From an uncultured Eubacteriales bacterium (lineage in GTDB: Bacteria; Bacillota; Clostridia; Oscillospirales; Acutalibacteraceae): a DNA stretch of 64,000 nucleotides. Shown one piece after another: positions 17,203 through 24,798 of this stretch; position 1 is the first letter of the stretch; each line of letters opens with the position of its first letter. The stretch covers positions 1 to 64,000 of the forward strand of contig CAKUVH010000007.1 in NCBI GenBank assembly GCA_934695425.1, given 5' to 3'. The notes under the pieces were generated by a model, which was not told where the DNA came from, did not search any database, and was given only the letters and a program-made list of their open reading frames with translations. The translations under genes and the position numbers were made by a program.

Positions 17203-17869
17203 CTTTATGGCCCCCTTTCGCATTTTCAACTTTAGCAGCGTTTGCTAAAACTTCACCTTTATAAATCCAAACTTTTACACCGATGATACCATAAGTTGTT
17301 GCAGCTTCTGCAAAACCGTAATCGATGTTAGCTCTGATAGTCTGAAGCGGAATAGTTCCTTCATGATAATGTTCGGTTCTGGCTATTTCTGCTCCGCCAA
17401 GTCTACCGGAAACTTGAGTCTTAATGCCCTTAGCACCAGCTTTCATAGAGCGTCCCATAGCTTGTTTAAGAGCACGTCTGAACGAAACTCTCTTTTCAAG
17501 CTGAGCTGCTATATTTTCAGCTACTAATTTAGCATTAACGTCTGAATTTTTAACTTCAACAATATTAATAACTACAGGTTTCTTTATTAATTTTTCACAA
17601 AAAACTTTAAGTTTTTCGATTTCTGCTCCGCCTTTACCGATGACTATGCCAGGCTTTGCACAATGAATATGAAGACGAACTTTTGAGTTGTCTCTTTCGA
17701 TTTCTATTTTAGGAACTCCTGCTGCTTTGAGTTTCTTTGTAAGAACTTTACGAATTTTATAGTCTTCTATAAGTGCGTCCGCAAAATCTTTTTTCTTAAC
17801 AAACCAACGTGAATCCCAATTGTTAATTATTCCTACACGAAAGCCGTGTGGATTTACTTTTTGCCCCAT
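17180..17869 (-). CDS. rpsC: 30S ribosomal protein S3
   Basis: A 229-residue protein with the MGQKVNPHGFRVGIINNWDS start, a KH domain with GIVIGKGGAEIEKL, and the C-terminal domain containing GRLGGAEIARTEHYHEGTIP. Confidence 0.98.
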   Translation of the reverse strand: MGQKVNPHGFRVGIINNWDSRWFVKKKDFADALIEDYKIRKVLTKKLKAAGVPKIEIERDNSKVRLHIHCAKPGIVIGKGGAEIEKLKVFCEKLIKKPVVINIVEVKNSDVNAKLVAENIAAQLEKRVSFRRALKQAMGRSMKAGAKGIKTQVSGRLGGAEIARTEHYHEGTIPLQTIRANIDYGFAEAATTYGIIGVKVWIYKGEVLANAAKVENAKGGHKDAVAKKN

Positions 17870-17887
17870 AGTTAACCCCCTTTTCCA

Positions 17888-18223
17888 CTAATTTTTTTCT
17901 TCTAAAACTATAGTAACATGAGAGCTTCTTTTTTCGATTCTGTATGCTCTGCCCTTAGACATAGGTCTGATTCTTTTGAGAATAGGACCGGGACATACAA
18001 AACATTTAGAAACATAAAGACGAGATGCGTCCATTTGATAATTATTAACCGCATTAGCCATAGCTGATTTAAGCAATTTTTCAAGATACTCACAAGCTGA
18101 TTTTGGAGTATTTTTAAGAACTGCCATAGCGTACTCGACAGGTTTATTTCTGATTAAATCAAGAACAATAGAAACCTTACGTGGCGAAATGCGAGCGTAT
18201 CTTAAATGAGCTTTTGCTTCCAT
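17888..18223 (-). CDS. rplV: 50S ribosomal protein L22
   Basis: A 111-residue protein with RYARISPRKVSIVLDLIRNK and the long beta-hairpin that lines the exit tunnel (PMSKGRAYRIEKRSSHVTIVL). Confidence 0.98.
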   Translation of the reverse strand: MEAKAHLRYARISPRKVSIVLDLIRNKPVEYAMAVLKNTPKSACEYLEKLLKSAMANAVNNYQMDASRLYVSKCFVCPGPILKRIRPMSKGRAYRIEKRSSHVTIVLEEKN

Positions 18224-18244
18224 GATTACAACTCCTTCCGCAGG

Positions 18245-18523
18245 TTATTTTTTACCCGTTGTTTTTGATCCGGCATGACCTTTAAATGTTCTTGTTGGCG
18301 CAAATTCACCAAGTTTATGTCCAACCATATCTTCCGTGACATATACAGGAACGTGTTTACGTCCATCGTGAACAGCAAACGTATGTCCTACAAATTCAGG
18401 GAAAATTGTTGAAGATCTACTCCAAGTTTTAAGTACTTTCTTTTCACCGGCTTTGTTGAGATTTTCTACTTTTTGAAATAATGAAGCCTCAACAAAAGGT
18501 GCTTTTTTCAAACTTCTACTCAA
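18245..18523 (-). CDS. rpsS: 30S ribosomal protein S19
   Basis: A 92-residue protein, MSRSLKKAPFVEASL start and VGHKLGEFAPTRTFKGH near the end. TTG start with GGAG nine bases upstream. Confidence 0.98.
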   Translation of the reverse strand: MSRSLKKAPFVEASLFQKVENLNKAGEKKVLKTWSRSSTIFPEFVGHTFAVHDGRKHVPVYVTEDMVGHKLGEFAPTRTFKGHAGSKTTGKK

Positions 18524-18544
18524 TGCAATGCACTCCTTTCCCTA

Positions 18545-19378
18545 TTATTTGCTGTTTCTACGTTTAACAATAAATTTATTTGAAGCCTTCTTCTTAGATC
18601 TTGTTTTGTATCCAAGAGCAGGTTTACCCCAAGGTGTTGTGGGTCCGGGACGTCCAACCGGTGACTTACCTTCACCACCGCCGTGCGGGTGATCACATGG
18701 GTTCATAACAGAACCGCGAACTGTTGGTCTCCAGCCCATGTTGCGTTTACGACCGGCTTTACCGATTTTAACATTTTCATGGTCTATATTTCCAACTTGA
18801 CCGATTGTTGCCATACATTCTGCGCGAACATTTCTTAATTCTCCTGAAGGAAGTCTAAGAAGTGCCATACCGTTTTCTTTAGCCATAAGTTGAGCCATAT
18901 TTCCTGCTGCTCTTGCTAATTGAGCGCCTTTTCCAGGATAAAGTTCAACATTATGAATGAAAGTACCAACAGGGATATTTACCAGCGGAAGTGCGTTACC
19001 TGTCTTTATGTCAGCTGAAGGGCTGGCCATAATTTCTTGTCCGACTGTCAATCCGTGAGGAGCTGTAATGTATCTTTTTTCGCCGTCTTCGTACTGAATG
19101 AGTGCGATATGAGAGGAACGGTTTGGATCGTATTCAAGAGAAATAACTTTTCCGGGAACATCAAATTTTTGACGTTTAAAATCGATAATACGATATTTTC
19201 TGCGATTTCCGCCGCCTCTGTGACGAACTGTTATACGTCCGTAGCTGTTGCGTCCGGCCTTTTTATTTAAAGAACGAAGCAAACTTCTTTCAGGACCGTT
19301 TTTTGATAATTCTGAATAATCGGTTACCGACATATTTCTTCTTGAAGGGGTGGTCGGTTTATAATTTTTAATTGCCAA
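18545..19378 (-). CDS. rplB: 50S ribosomal protein L2
   Basis: A 277-residue primary rRNA-binding protein near the peptidyl transferase centre, with GRNSYGRITVRHRGGGNRRK and the conserved MNPCDHPHGGGEG loop carrying the functionally important His. TTG start preceded by AAGGAG. Its upstream neighbour here is a small membrane protein rather than rplW directly. Confidence 0.98.
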   Translation of the reverse strand: MAIKNYKPTTPSRRNMSVTDYSELSKNGPERSLLRSLNKKAGRNSYGRITVRHRGGGNRRKYRIIDFKRQKFDVPGKVISLEYDPNRSSHIALIQYEDGEKRYITAPHGLTVGQEIMASPSADIKTGNALPLVNIPVGTFIHNVELYPGKGAQLARAAGNMAQLMAKENGMALLRLPSGELRNVRAECMATIGQVGNIDHENVKIGKAGRKRNMGWRPTVRGSVMNPCDHPHGGGEGKSPVGRPGPTTPWGKPALGYKTRSKKKASNKFIVKRRNSK

Positions 19379-19437
19379 TTAATTCACTCTCCTTAAATTT
19401 TAAGCTTTGCGGAGGCTGACTCCTCCTTACACTGCTT

Positions 19438-19626
19438 TTAATGTTTCGAAAAATAATTAATAATACTGATAATATTGAGTATTATGATTATAAGATTCAG
19501 TATCAATAGAAAAAGATTATATCCGGGAGCGCCAAACCAGTAATATTTCAAATTATTGTAGGAAATAACAATCAAAATAACCGATAAAACCACATCAACC
19601 AAAAACGAATAACTCATCATTTTCAT
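19438..19626 (-). CDS. Small two-helix membrane protein inserted in the S10 operon
   Basis: Unrecognised. From the ATG at 19626, which has AAAGGAAA upstream, it codes for 62 residues (68 from an ATG at 19644). Two hydrophobic segments are clear: SFLVDVVLSVILIVISY near the start and LFLLILNLIIIILNIISIIN near the end, separated by a short aromatic loop. It lies in the same direction between rplW and rplB, which are normally adjacent, with about 60 bp on one side and 45 bp on the other, so it should be co-transcribed with ribosomal genes. It has no strong signs of decay, but a short AT-rich hydrophobic frame can arise by chance. Confidence 0.5.
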   Translation of the reverse strand: MKMMSYSFLVDVVLSVILIVISYNNLKYYWFGAPGYNLFLLILNLIIIILNIISIINYFSKH

Positions 19627-19671
19627 TTGATAATTTCCTTTCAAATATCCTTTTCGATTTTAAAATATCTA

Positions 19672-19962
19672 CTAAACCATACCCTCAAAGAATTCGATAG
19701 ATTTGCTGTCGGGAGTTAAAGTAACGTAAGCCTTTTTCCAAGATGGAGTGTATCCTCCGAATCTTCCTTGGCGACGGAATTTACCTCTAACTTTCAAAGT
19801 GTTTACTTTTAAAACTTTTACTTTGAAAATTTCTTCAACAGCTTTAGCGATTTCTATTTTTCCGGCATTTTTTGCTACTTTGAAGGTGTATTTTTTATTA
19901 GGCATTCCAAGCATTGTTTTTTCTGTAACGATAGGACGAATTATAACGTCATGTGCCAACAT
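19672..19962 (-). CDS. rplW: 50S ribosomal protein L23
   Basis: A 96-residue tunnel-exit protein: DVIIRPIVTEKTM, YTFKVAKNAGKIEIAKAVEE and VRGKFRRQGRFGGYTPSWKK. Overlaps the rplD stop by TAATG. Confidence 0.98.
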   Translation of the reverse strand: MLAHDVIIRPIVTEKTMLGMPNKKYTFKVAKNAGKIEIAKAVEEIFKVKVLKVNTLKVRGKFRRQGRFGGYTPSWKKAYVTLTPDSKSIEFFEGMV

Positions 19963-20585
19963 TATGCATACACCTCCTCAATTTTGCTGATTGCGCTCTT
20001 AACGATAACGAGTTTGCGAGCGTTTAAAATGTCATATACATTTAAAGTGTTTACTTGAGAAGTTTTTACTCCCGGAATGTTTCTTGAAGATTTGATGATT
20101 TTATCTTCGATTTCAGGTAAAACTACCAAAGATTTGCCATTTGCTCCGATTGCATCCAAAACATTAACCATAGATTTGGTTTTGTATTCCGGCATTTCAA
20201 GAGAGTCTAAAACGATAATTCCGTTATCTAAAACTTTGCTCGAAAAAGCGGATTTCATAGCTAAACGCTTAACTTTTTTATTAACAACATAACTATAATC
20301 ACGTGGCTTTGGAGCAAAAACTATACCACCATGTCTCCATTGAGGTGATCTTATAGAACCTTGTCTTGCATGGCCGGTTCCTTTTTGTCTCCATGGCTTC
20401 TTTCCGCCTCCCGAAACCTCTGCGCGAGTCAACGCACTTTGTGTTCCTTGGCGTTTATTTGCCAAATGATTTACAACTACATCATGCATAACAGATACGT
20501 TGGGTTCTATTCCAAAAATAGAATCAGATAATTCAACTGTTCCTACTTCTTTACCTGTCATATCAAGTACTGCTACTTTAGGCAT
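19962..20585 (-). CDS. rplD: 50S ribosomal protein L4
   Basis: A 207-residue protein with the tunnel loop RAEVSGGGKKPWRQKGTGHA and RSPQWRHGG. The ATG at 20585 has GGAGG seven bases upstream; the GTG just before it is too close. L4 is the autoregulator of the S10 operon in many bacteria; whether it acts on the long leader here is unknown. Confidence 0.97.
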   Translation of the reverse strand: MPKVAVLDMTGKEVGTVELSDSIFGIEPNVSVMHDVVVNHLANKRQGTQSALTRAEVSGGGKKPWRQKGTGHARQGSIRSPQWRHGGIVFAPKPRDYSYVVNKKVKRLAMKSAFSSKVLDNGIIVLDSLEMPEYKTKSMVNVLDAIGANGKSLVVLPEIEDKIIKSSRNIPGVKTSQVNTLNVYDILNARKLVIVKSAISKIEEVYA

Positions 20586-20601
20586 CACAATTCCTCCTTC
20601 C

Positions 20602-21234
20602 TTATGCTTTAACGCTGTCGCGAATAAGTACTATGCCGCCATTTGGGCCTGGCACTGCACCTTTGATTGCGATTAAATTGTTTTCTGAATCGATCTTAGC
20701 AATTTTTAAATTCTGTACTGTAACTCTTTCAGCGCCAAGATGTCCTGCCATTTTTTTGCCTTTGAATACTCTTGAAGGGTCAGAACATGCCCCGATAGAA
20801 CCACCTTTACGAACTGTAGGACCTGTACCGTGAGTTTCTTTAAGTCTTCTAAAATTCCAGCGTTTAATTACACCTGCATATCCTTTACCTTTGCTTGTAC
20901 CTATAACATCTACTTTTTCGCCGTTTTCAAAGATATCAGCTTTGATAATATCGCCGACATTGTAAGAAGAAATATCGTCAAAACGACATTCTTTGAGCAC
21001 TTTTTTAGGTGCTACATCAGACTTGTCAAAATGTCCTTTCATAGGTTTGTTAACAAGTTTGGGTCTTACGTCCCCGAATCCTATCTGAACAGCGTTATAT
21101 CCGTCGGTTTCCACTGTCTTCTTTTGAGAAACAACACATGGACCTGCTTCAACAACTGTTACCGGAATAACTTTGCCGTTTTCGTCAAAGATTTGGGTCA
21201 TTCCTACTTTTTTACCGATAATTGCCTTTTTCAT
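20602..21234 (-). CDS. rplC: 50S ribosomal protein L3
   Basis: A 210-residue protein with the KKAIIGKKVGMTQIFDENGK start and the RRLKETHGTGPTVRKGGSIG loop followed by GKKMAGHLGAERVTVQNL. Confidence 0.98.
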   Translation of the reverse strand: MKKAIIGKKVGMTQIFDENGKVIPVTVVEAGPCVVSQKKTVETDGYNAVQIGFGDVRPKLVNKPMKGHFDKSDVAPKKVLKECRFDDISSYNVGDIIKADIFENGEKVDVIGTSKGKGYAGVIKRWNFRRLKETHGTGPTVRKGGSIGACSDPSRVFKGKKMAGHLGAERVTVQNLKIAKIDSENNLIAIKGAVPGPNGGIVLIRDSVKA

Positions 21235-21308
21235 AAACTTTTTCCTCCTATTTAGGTTATTGGTTAACCCTTTTCAGGCTAACATGACCTCGGCTGCGTG
21301 TCCGTTGA

Positions 21309-21620
21309 TTAGAGTTTTATCTCTATTTCAACACCTGCAGGGAGCTCAAGATTCATCAGAGAATCAACTGTTTTGTTTGATGGTTTCAAAATGTCGATAA
21401 GTCTCTTATGAGTTCTCATTTCAAATTGCTCACGGCTGTCTTTGTTAACGTGAACTGAACGGAGAATTGTTACGACTTGCTTTTCAGTTGGTAGCGGCAC
21501 TGGACCTGATACCTTCGAACCCGTTCTTGAAGCAGTTTGAATGATTTTTTGAGATGCTGCATCAACAAGTTTTACATCATAACCCTTGATTCTGATTCTG
21601 ATTTTTTCTTTGACTGCCAT
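21309..21620 (-). CDS. rpsJ: 30S ribosomal protein S10
   Basis: A 103-residue protein, IRIRIKGYDVKLVDAASQKI and GPVPLPTEKQVVTILRSVHV, with RTHKRLIDILKP. First gene of the 16-kb superoperon; GGAGG precedes its ATG. S10 also works with NusB in antitermination. Confidence 0.98.
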   Translation of the reverse strand: MAVKEKIRIRIKGYDVKLVDAASQKIIQTASRTGSKVSGPVPLPTEKQVVTILRSVHVNKDSREQFEMRTHKRLIDILKPSNKTVDSLMNLELPAGVEIEIKL

Positions 21621-21900
21621 TAAATCGCCTCCTTACATTGTTAATGGTGGGCGGCTCTTTTAAATTATCAACTCGCCCGGGTGTTTCACGTTTTCATTAA
21701 ATAAAAACGGATAAACCACATAGTTTAACCCGGTTAATTTAAAAGTATTTGATTTCAACACAAATTTCATAACACTATGTAATTTAAGTTAAAAAATCTC
21801 AGAACTTTCGCCCGGTTTAAAATCGGACATACTCCACGGAAAAACCGACTATTAGTCGCAACCTCCCGCTTCAACGCATATCATTTGCAGTCGTACCGTT
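21621..21900 (-). promoter_or_regulatory. Long structured leader of the S10 superoperon
   Basis: About 275 nt lie between the predicted transcription start and rpsJ with no open frame. On the minus strand it has a hairpin CGACT-AAT-AGTCG followed by GTTTTT (about 21850-21862) and a terminator-like hairpin (21709-21716 with 21723-21730) followed by six T (ending near 21702). This looks like an attenuated leader, as known for S10 operons elsewhere; the controlling protein is not evident. Confidence 0.45.
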
Positions 21901-21902
21901 TT

Positions 21903-21931
21903 ATATTACCACATTAATTAGTAAAAATCAA
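21903..21931 (-). promoter_or_regulatory. S10 superoperon promoter
   Basis: Minus strand TTGATT (21926-21931), a 17-bp spacer and TAATAT (21903-21908), upstream of rpsJ and beyond the translocase terminator. Confidence 0.7.
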
Positions 21932-21955
21932 GACTTTTTCTGAATTTTTAGCAAT

Positions 21956-21989
21956 AAAAATAGCAGCTGCTTTAACGCAACCGCTATTT
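21956..21989 (-). terminator. Terminator of the ATP/ADP translocase gene
   Basis: A 13-bp minus-strand stem (21958-21970 with 21977-21989, two G-U pairs), a 6-base loop and a TTTTTATT tail, 24 bp beyond the stop codon. Confidence 0.85.
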
Positions 21990-22013
21990 ATACTCGACTT
22001 TAAATTATTAAGC

Positions 22014-23525
22014 TTATTTTTCTTCGCTTTGTTCAGCAACTTTAGCTTCGTATTTTTTGCTAAGACCAAAGACAGAACCAATCCACCCTGTAACTGTAAT
22101 ACCTAAAAGTATAACGATTGCAACTAAGTGGTCTGTAATATGGGAGCCTGCAACTATAACGTTTGTCATTAAGCTTTGAATTAAAGAAGCACCTGCTTTA
22201 CCCGCACGTCCTCCAACAACTTCAACCGCTGCCTGACCTTTAGTTCTTGTTTCATTATCAAGAGGTACATATGCCATGTTCTTTGTCGCATCGAACAAGC
22301 AATACTTAAAGCTCTTGGATAAAGAATCCTGAATAAGACCGAACCAAACTGCAAGAACTATAAAATTCATGCCTAAAATAGTTGGTGAAACATAATTGCC
22401 GTAAAGAACTATCATGAAGAATAAACCGCCAAAAACTGCTACAATCAACGCCGGAATAAGTGCGCCTGTTCTCCATTTAGTTTTTCTAAGTATGTTTTGA
22501 CCTACAAACGAAGCGATTATAGTTAAAATACCTGTTAACATCGAAAGATTTGCCATCATTTCTGCATATTGAACCGGATCTGGGAAATAAATTTTCATAT
22601 ATTTTTTCCAAACAATTTCGCTGAAGTTAATTGCTACACCATAACAAATTACGATCGTACAAATCAAAAGCAAATAGCGAGATTTTCCGATCATTTTGAT
22701 TCCATCCATAATACCAAGTTTTTCTTTTTTCTTCTTTTCTTTAACTTGGTCAGGATTATAAAGTCTGGGATCTTTAAGAACTACAGCATTTATGTAAGCG
22801 TACATACCGATTGTGGCAATACCGAACAAAATGCATCCGCCAACAAGAATATAAACATATAAATCATTTGCGCTAAACATTTTAGGAATAATTTTGAGGA
22901 GTGTTCCAGAACATACAACTCCGATGTTACCTATTATTGCGTAAAGACCAAAGAATCTCTTTACTTCGTTTCTCATTGTGGCTTTATAAGCAAACTGCCA
23001 GAAAAGCGATGAAATCGCCATTGTGCCCCAAAGTTCAGATATAACATAAAATAAAGTAATTGACCAGTTAGTAAAACACGGAATCAACCAATAGAAAAAC
23101 GGCGGCCAAGAAGCTTGCATAGCTTTCACCGTAGCTTCGCCTGGATGAAGAGCCGAGCGGCATGGGAATAAAACTGTAATAAATAACACATAAAACAGCA
23201 TAAATGCTGAAACCATTATGTAAAATGTCTTTTGAAACCCGAATTTATTAAGCAATGCCGAGTAAACTATAACGAGCAAAAACGCCATAGGCATAACAAA
23301 CCAACATTTTAACTGGGGAACCAACTCCGCGTTTCCGCCAACAGCATAATATTGAACAAGTACGTCTTTCAAATCTCTTACCATTGTGTAAACGAAGAGA
23401 ATGAAGAACATCAAAAAGCTCATTGGCAAGAACTTTTTCATTTCGTAGCCGTGTATTGGCCACAAAGCCGATCTGAGTGGGCTAAACTCTTTTTGTGCAG
23501 AACCTTTAGGTTGTGCATCATTCAT
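22014..23525 (-). CDS. tlc: ATP/ADP translocase (NTT/Tlc family)
   Basis: A 503-residue polytopic membrane protein of the nucleotide transporter family of Rickettsia, Chlamydia and plastids, which exchange host ATP for bacterial ADP or import other nucleotides. Seen: an N-terminal segment with KKFLPMSFLMFF and the charged RDLKD at 50-54, NAELVPQLKCWFVMPMAF, a WGTMAISSLFWQFA region, and the highly typical KYCLFDATKNMAYVPLDNET followed by RTKGQAAVEVVGGRAGKAGA. About twelve membrane helices are expected. It has its own strong promoter and terminator. The family is rare outside intracellular bacteria, so it suggests nucleotide parasitism; actual substrate and direction cannot be read from sequence. 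Confidence 0.93.
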   Translation of the reverse strand: MNDAQPKGSAQKEFSPLRSALWPIHGYEMKKFLPMSFLMFFILFVYTMVRDLKDVLVQYYAVGGNAELVPQLKCWFVMPMAFLLVIVYSALLNKFGFQKTFYIMVSAFMLFYVLFITVLFPCRSALHPGEATVKAMQASWPPFFYWLIPCFTNWSITLFYVISELWGTMAISSLFWQFAYKATMRNEVKRFFGLYAIIGNIGVVCSGTLLKIIPKMFSANDLYVYILVGGCILFGIATIGMYAYINAVVLKDPRLYNPDQVKEKKKKEKLGIMDGIKMIGKSRYLLLICTIVICYGVAINFSEIVWKKYMKIYFPDPVQYAEMMANLSMLTGILTIIASFVGQNILRKTKWRTGALIPALIVAVFGGLFFMIVLYGNYVSPTILGMNFIVLAVWFGLIQDSLSKSFKYCLFDATKNMAYVPLDNETRTKGQAAVEVVGGRAGKAGASLIQSLMTNVIVAGSHITDHLVAIVILLGITVTGWIGSVFGLSKKYEAKVAEQSEEK

Positions 23526-23565
23526 AGATCATCCAATCCTTTCATATAATATTATTTACATATAT

Positions 23566-23594
23566 ATTATAACTGCTCATTTTAAAATTGTAAA
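23566..23594 (-). promoter_or_regulatory. ATP/ADP translocase promoter
   Basis: Minus strand TTTACA (23589-23594), a 17-bp spacer ending in AGT and TATAAT (23566-23571). It resembles the promoters of the secreted-protein cluster at 57-63 kb, but lacks their TG before the -10 box. Confidence 0.75.
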
Positions 23595-23723
23595 TAACCA
23601 AATTTAAATATATTCAATAAATTTGATTAAAAAAATTAATTTTTTACACTTATTGCCAATTTGAAATTGAAAATTCAATCAATATTAATGTATGCTGCGA
23701 TTTTGCAAATATATTTCTAAATT

Positions 23724-24713
23724 TTAAATATTTTGAAAATGGAGTTTATGTTTCGAAGCGTAAACTTCGGATTTGCTGCCGTTGTGACCCTTCATAGTTA
23801 AATTAGAACAATTTTCGAAAATTTTATGGCCGAAAACGATATTATTCGATAAAATCGAAATTTCTTTTAAATTTTTACAACCACAAAAGGCACTATTGCC
23901 GATTGCCGTGAGGTTTTCAGTTGTAGTAAATTTTTCTAAAGATGAACAATCTGCAAAGGCATATGCTCGAATTTTTTTAACAGAATCTCCAAAATTAACT
24001 TTTTTTAGATTTTCGCAACCATAGAATGCTGCTTCGTCAATGTATTTTAAATTGTTCCCCGCGCAAATTTCTTCGATCTTTTTGCAGTCATAAAATGCGC
24101 ATTCCTTGATGGTTATAACCGAGTCAGGGATGGTGATTTTTCCGGTTCTATCCAGAGGACAAGTGACAAGAGCAGTGCCGTCTTTTGTGCACATTATACC
24201 ATCTATGGATTTGAAAGACTTATTTTTAGGGCTTATTTCTATATTTTTTAAAGAACGACAGCCACACATTGAAAGCTCCATTATGTTGGAAGCGGACGAA
24301 CCGATGTAAATTTTTTCCATACTTTCACAACTTCCGAAAGCCAACCTGCCGATGGTGACGAGCGATTCGGGCAGAATGGCTTCTTTCAGACCCGAACAAC
24401 CGTAAAAAGCGTAATCATCTATACAAGTTATTTTTTTGGAAAATGAAATCTCCTCAATCTCGCTGTGCCCGGAAAAGGCGCCACAATTTATTTTTTTTAC
24501 ATTTTTTGGAATTATAACTTTAGTGGAATTTCCATTGTATGAGACAAGTTCCTCTGAATCATTTATACAAAAATCAGAATTTTGGGATTTTTCAACAAAA
24601 TTTTGGTCATTAATCTCGAGAGCAGAAATATTCATAGCAGATGCGACAGCTCCGAAAACAAATAAAGCAACAAATACTTTTGTGATTTTTAAAATCTTTT
24701 TCATAAATAACAT
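23724..24713 (-). CDS. Secreted leucine-rich-repeat protein (LRR_5, BspA-like)
   Basis: A 329-residue protein with an N-terminal signal peptide (KKILKITKVFVALFVFGAVA, then ASA). The rest is about nine tandem BspA/LRR_5 repeats of about 23 residues with the pattern I..YAF..C.(S/N)L..: for example DDYAFYGCSGLKEAILPESL and DEAAFYGCENLKKVNFGDSV. The ATG at 24713 is chosen for its GGAGG eight bases upstream; earlier in-frame ATGs (24740, 24719) are poorly spaced. No anchor motif is seen. Such repeats bind proteins or host surfaces. It lies upstream of tlc but 200 bp away with a promoter between. Confidence 0.88.
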   Translation of the reverse strand: MLFMKKILKITKVFVALFVFGAVASAMNISALEINDQNFVEKSQNSDFCINDSEELVSYNGNSTKVIIPKNVKKINCGAFSGHSEIEEISFSKKITCIDDYAFYGCSGLKEAILPESLVTIGRLAFGSCESMEKIYIGSSASNIMELSMCGCRSLKNIEISPKNKSFKSIDGIMCTKDGTALVTCPLDRTGKITIPDSVITIKECAFYDCKKIEEICAGNNLKYIDEAAFYGCENLKKVNFGDSVKKIRAYAFADCSSLEKFTTTENLTAIGNSAFCGCKNLKEISILSNNIVFGHKIFENCSNLTMKGHNGSKSEVYASKHKLHFQNI

Positions 24714-24798
24714 CTTCATGTCCTCCAAATTTTTAAGCATATTTAATTAGATAACCTAAATTTTACCATAATATGCCTATACAAGTCAATCAAAAGTA

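Noticed and set aside
21621..21900. A small gene or tRNA in the S10 leader
   Set aside because: No open frame with a start and ribosome binding site and no cloverleaf could be found; only hairpins are visible.
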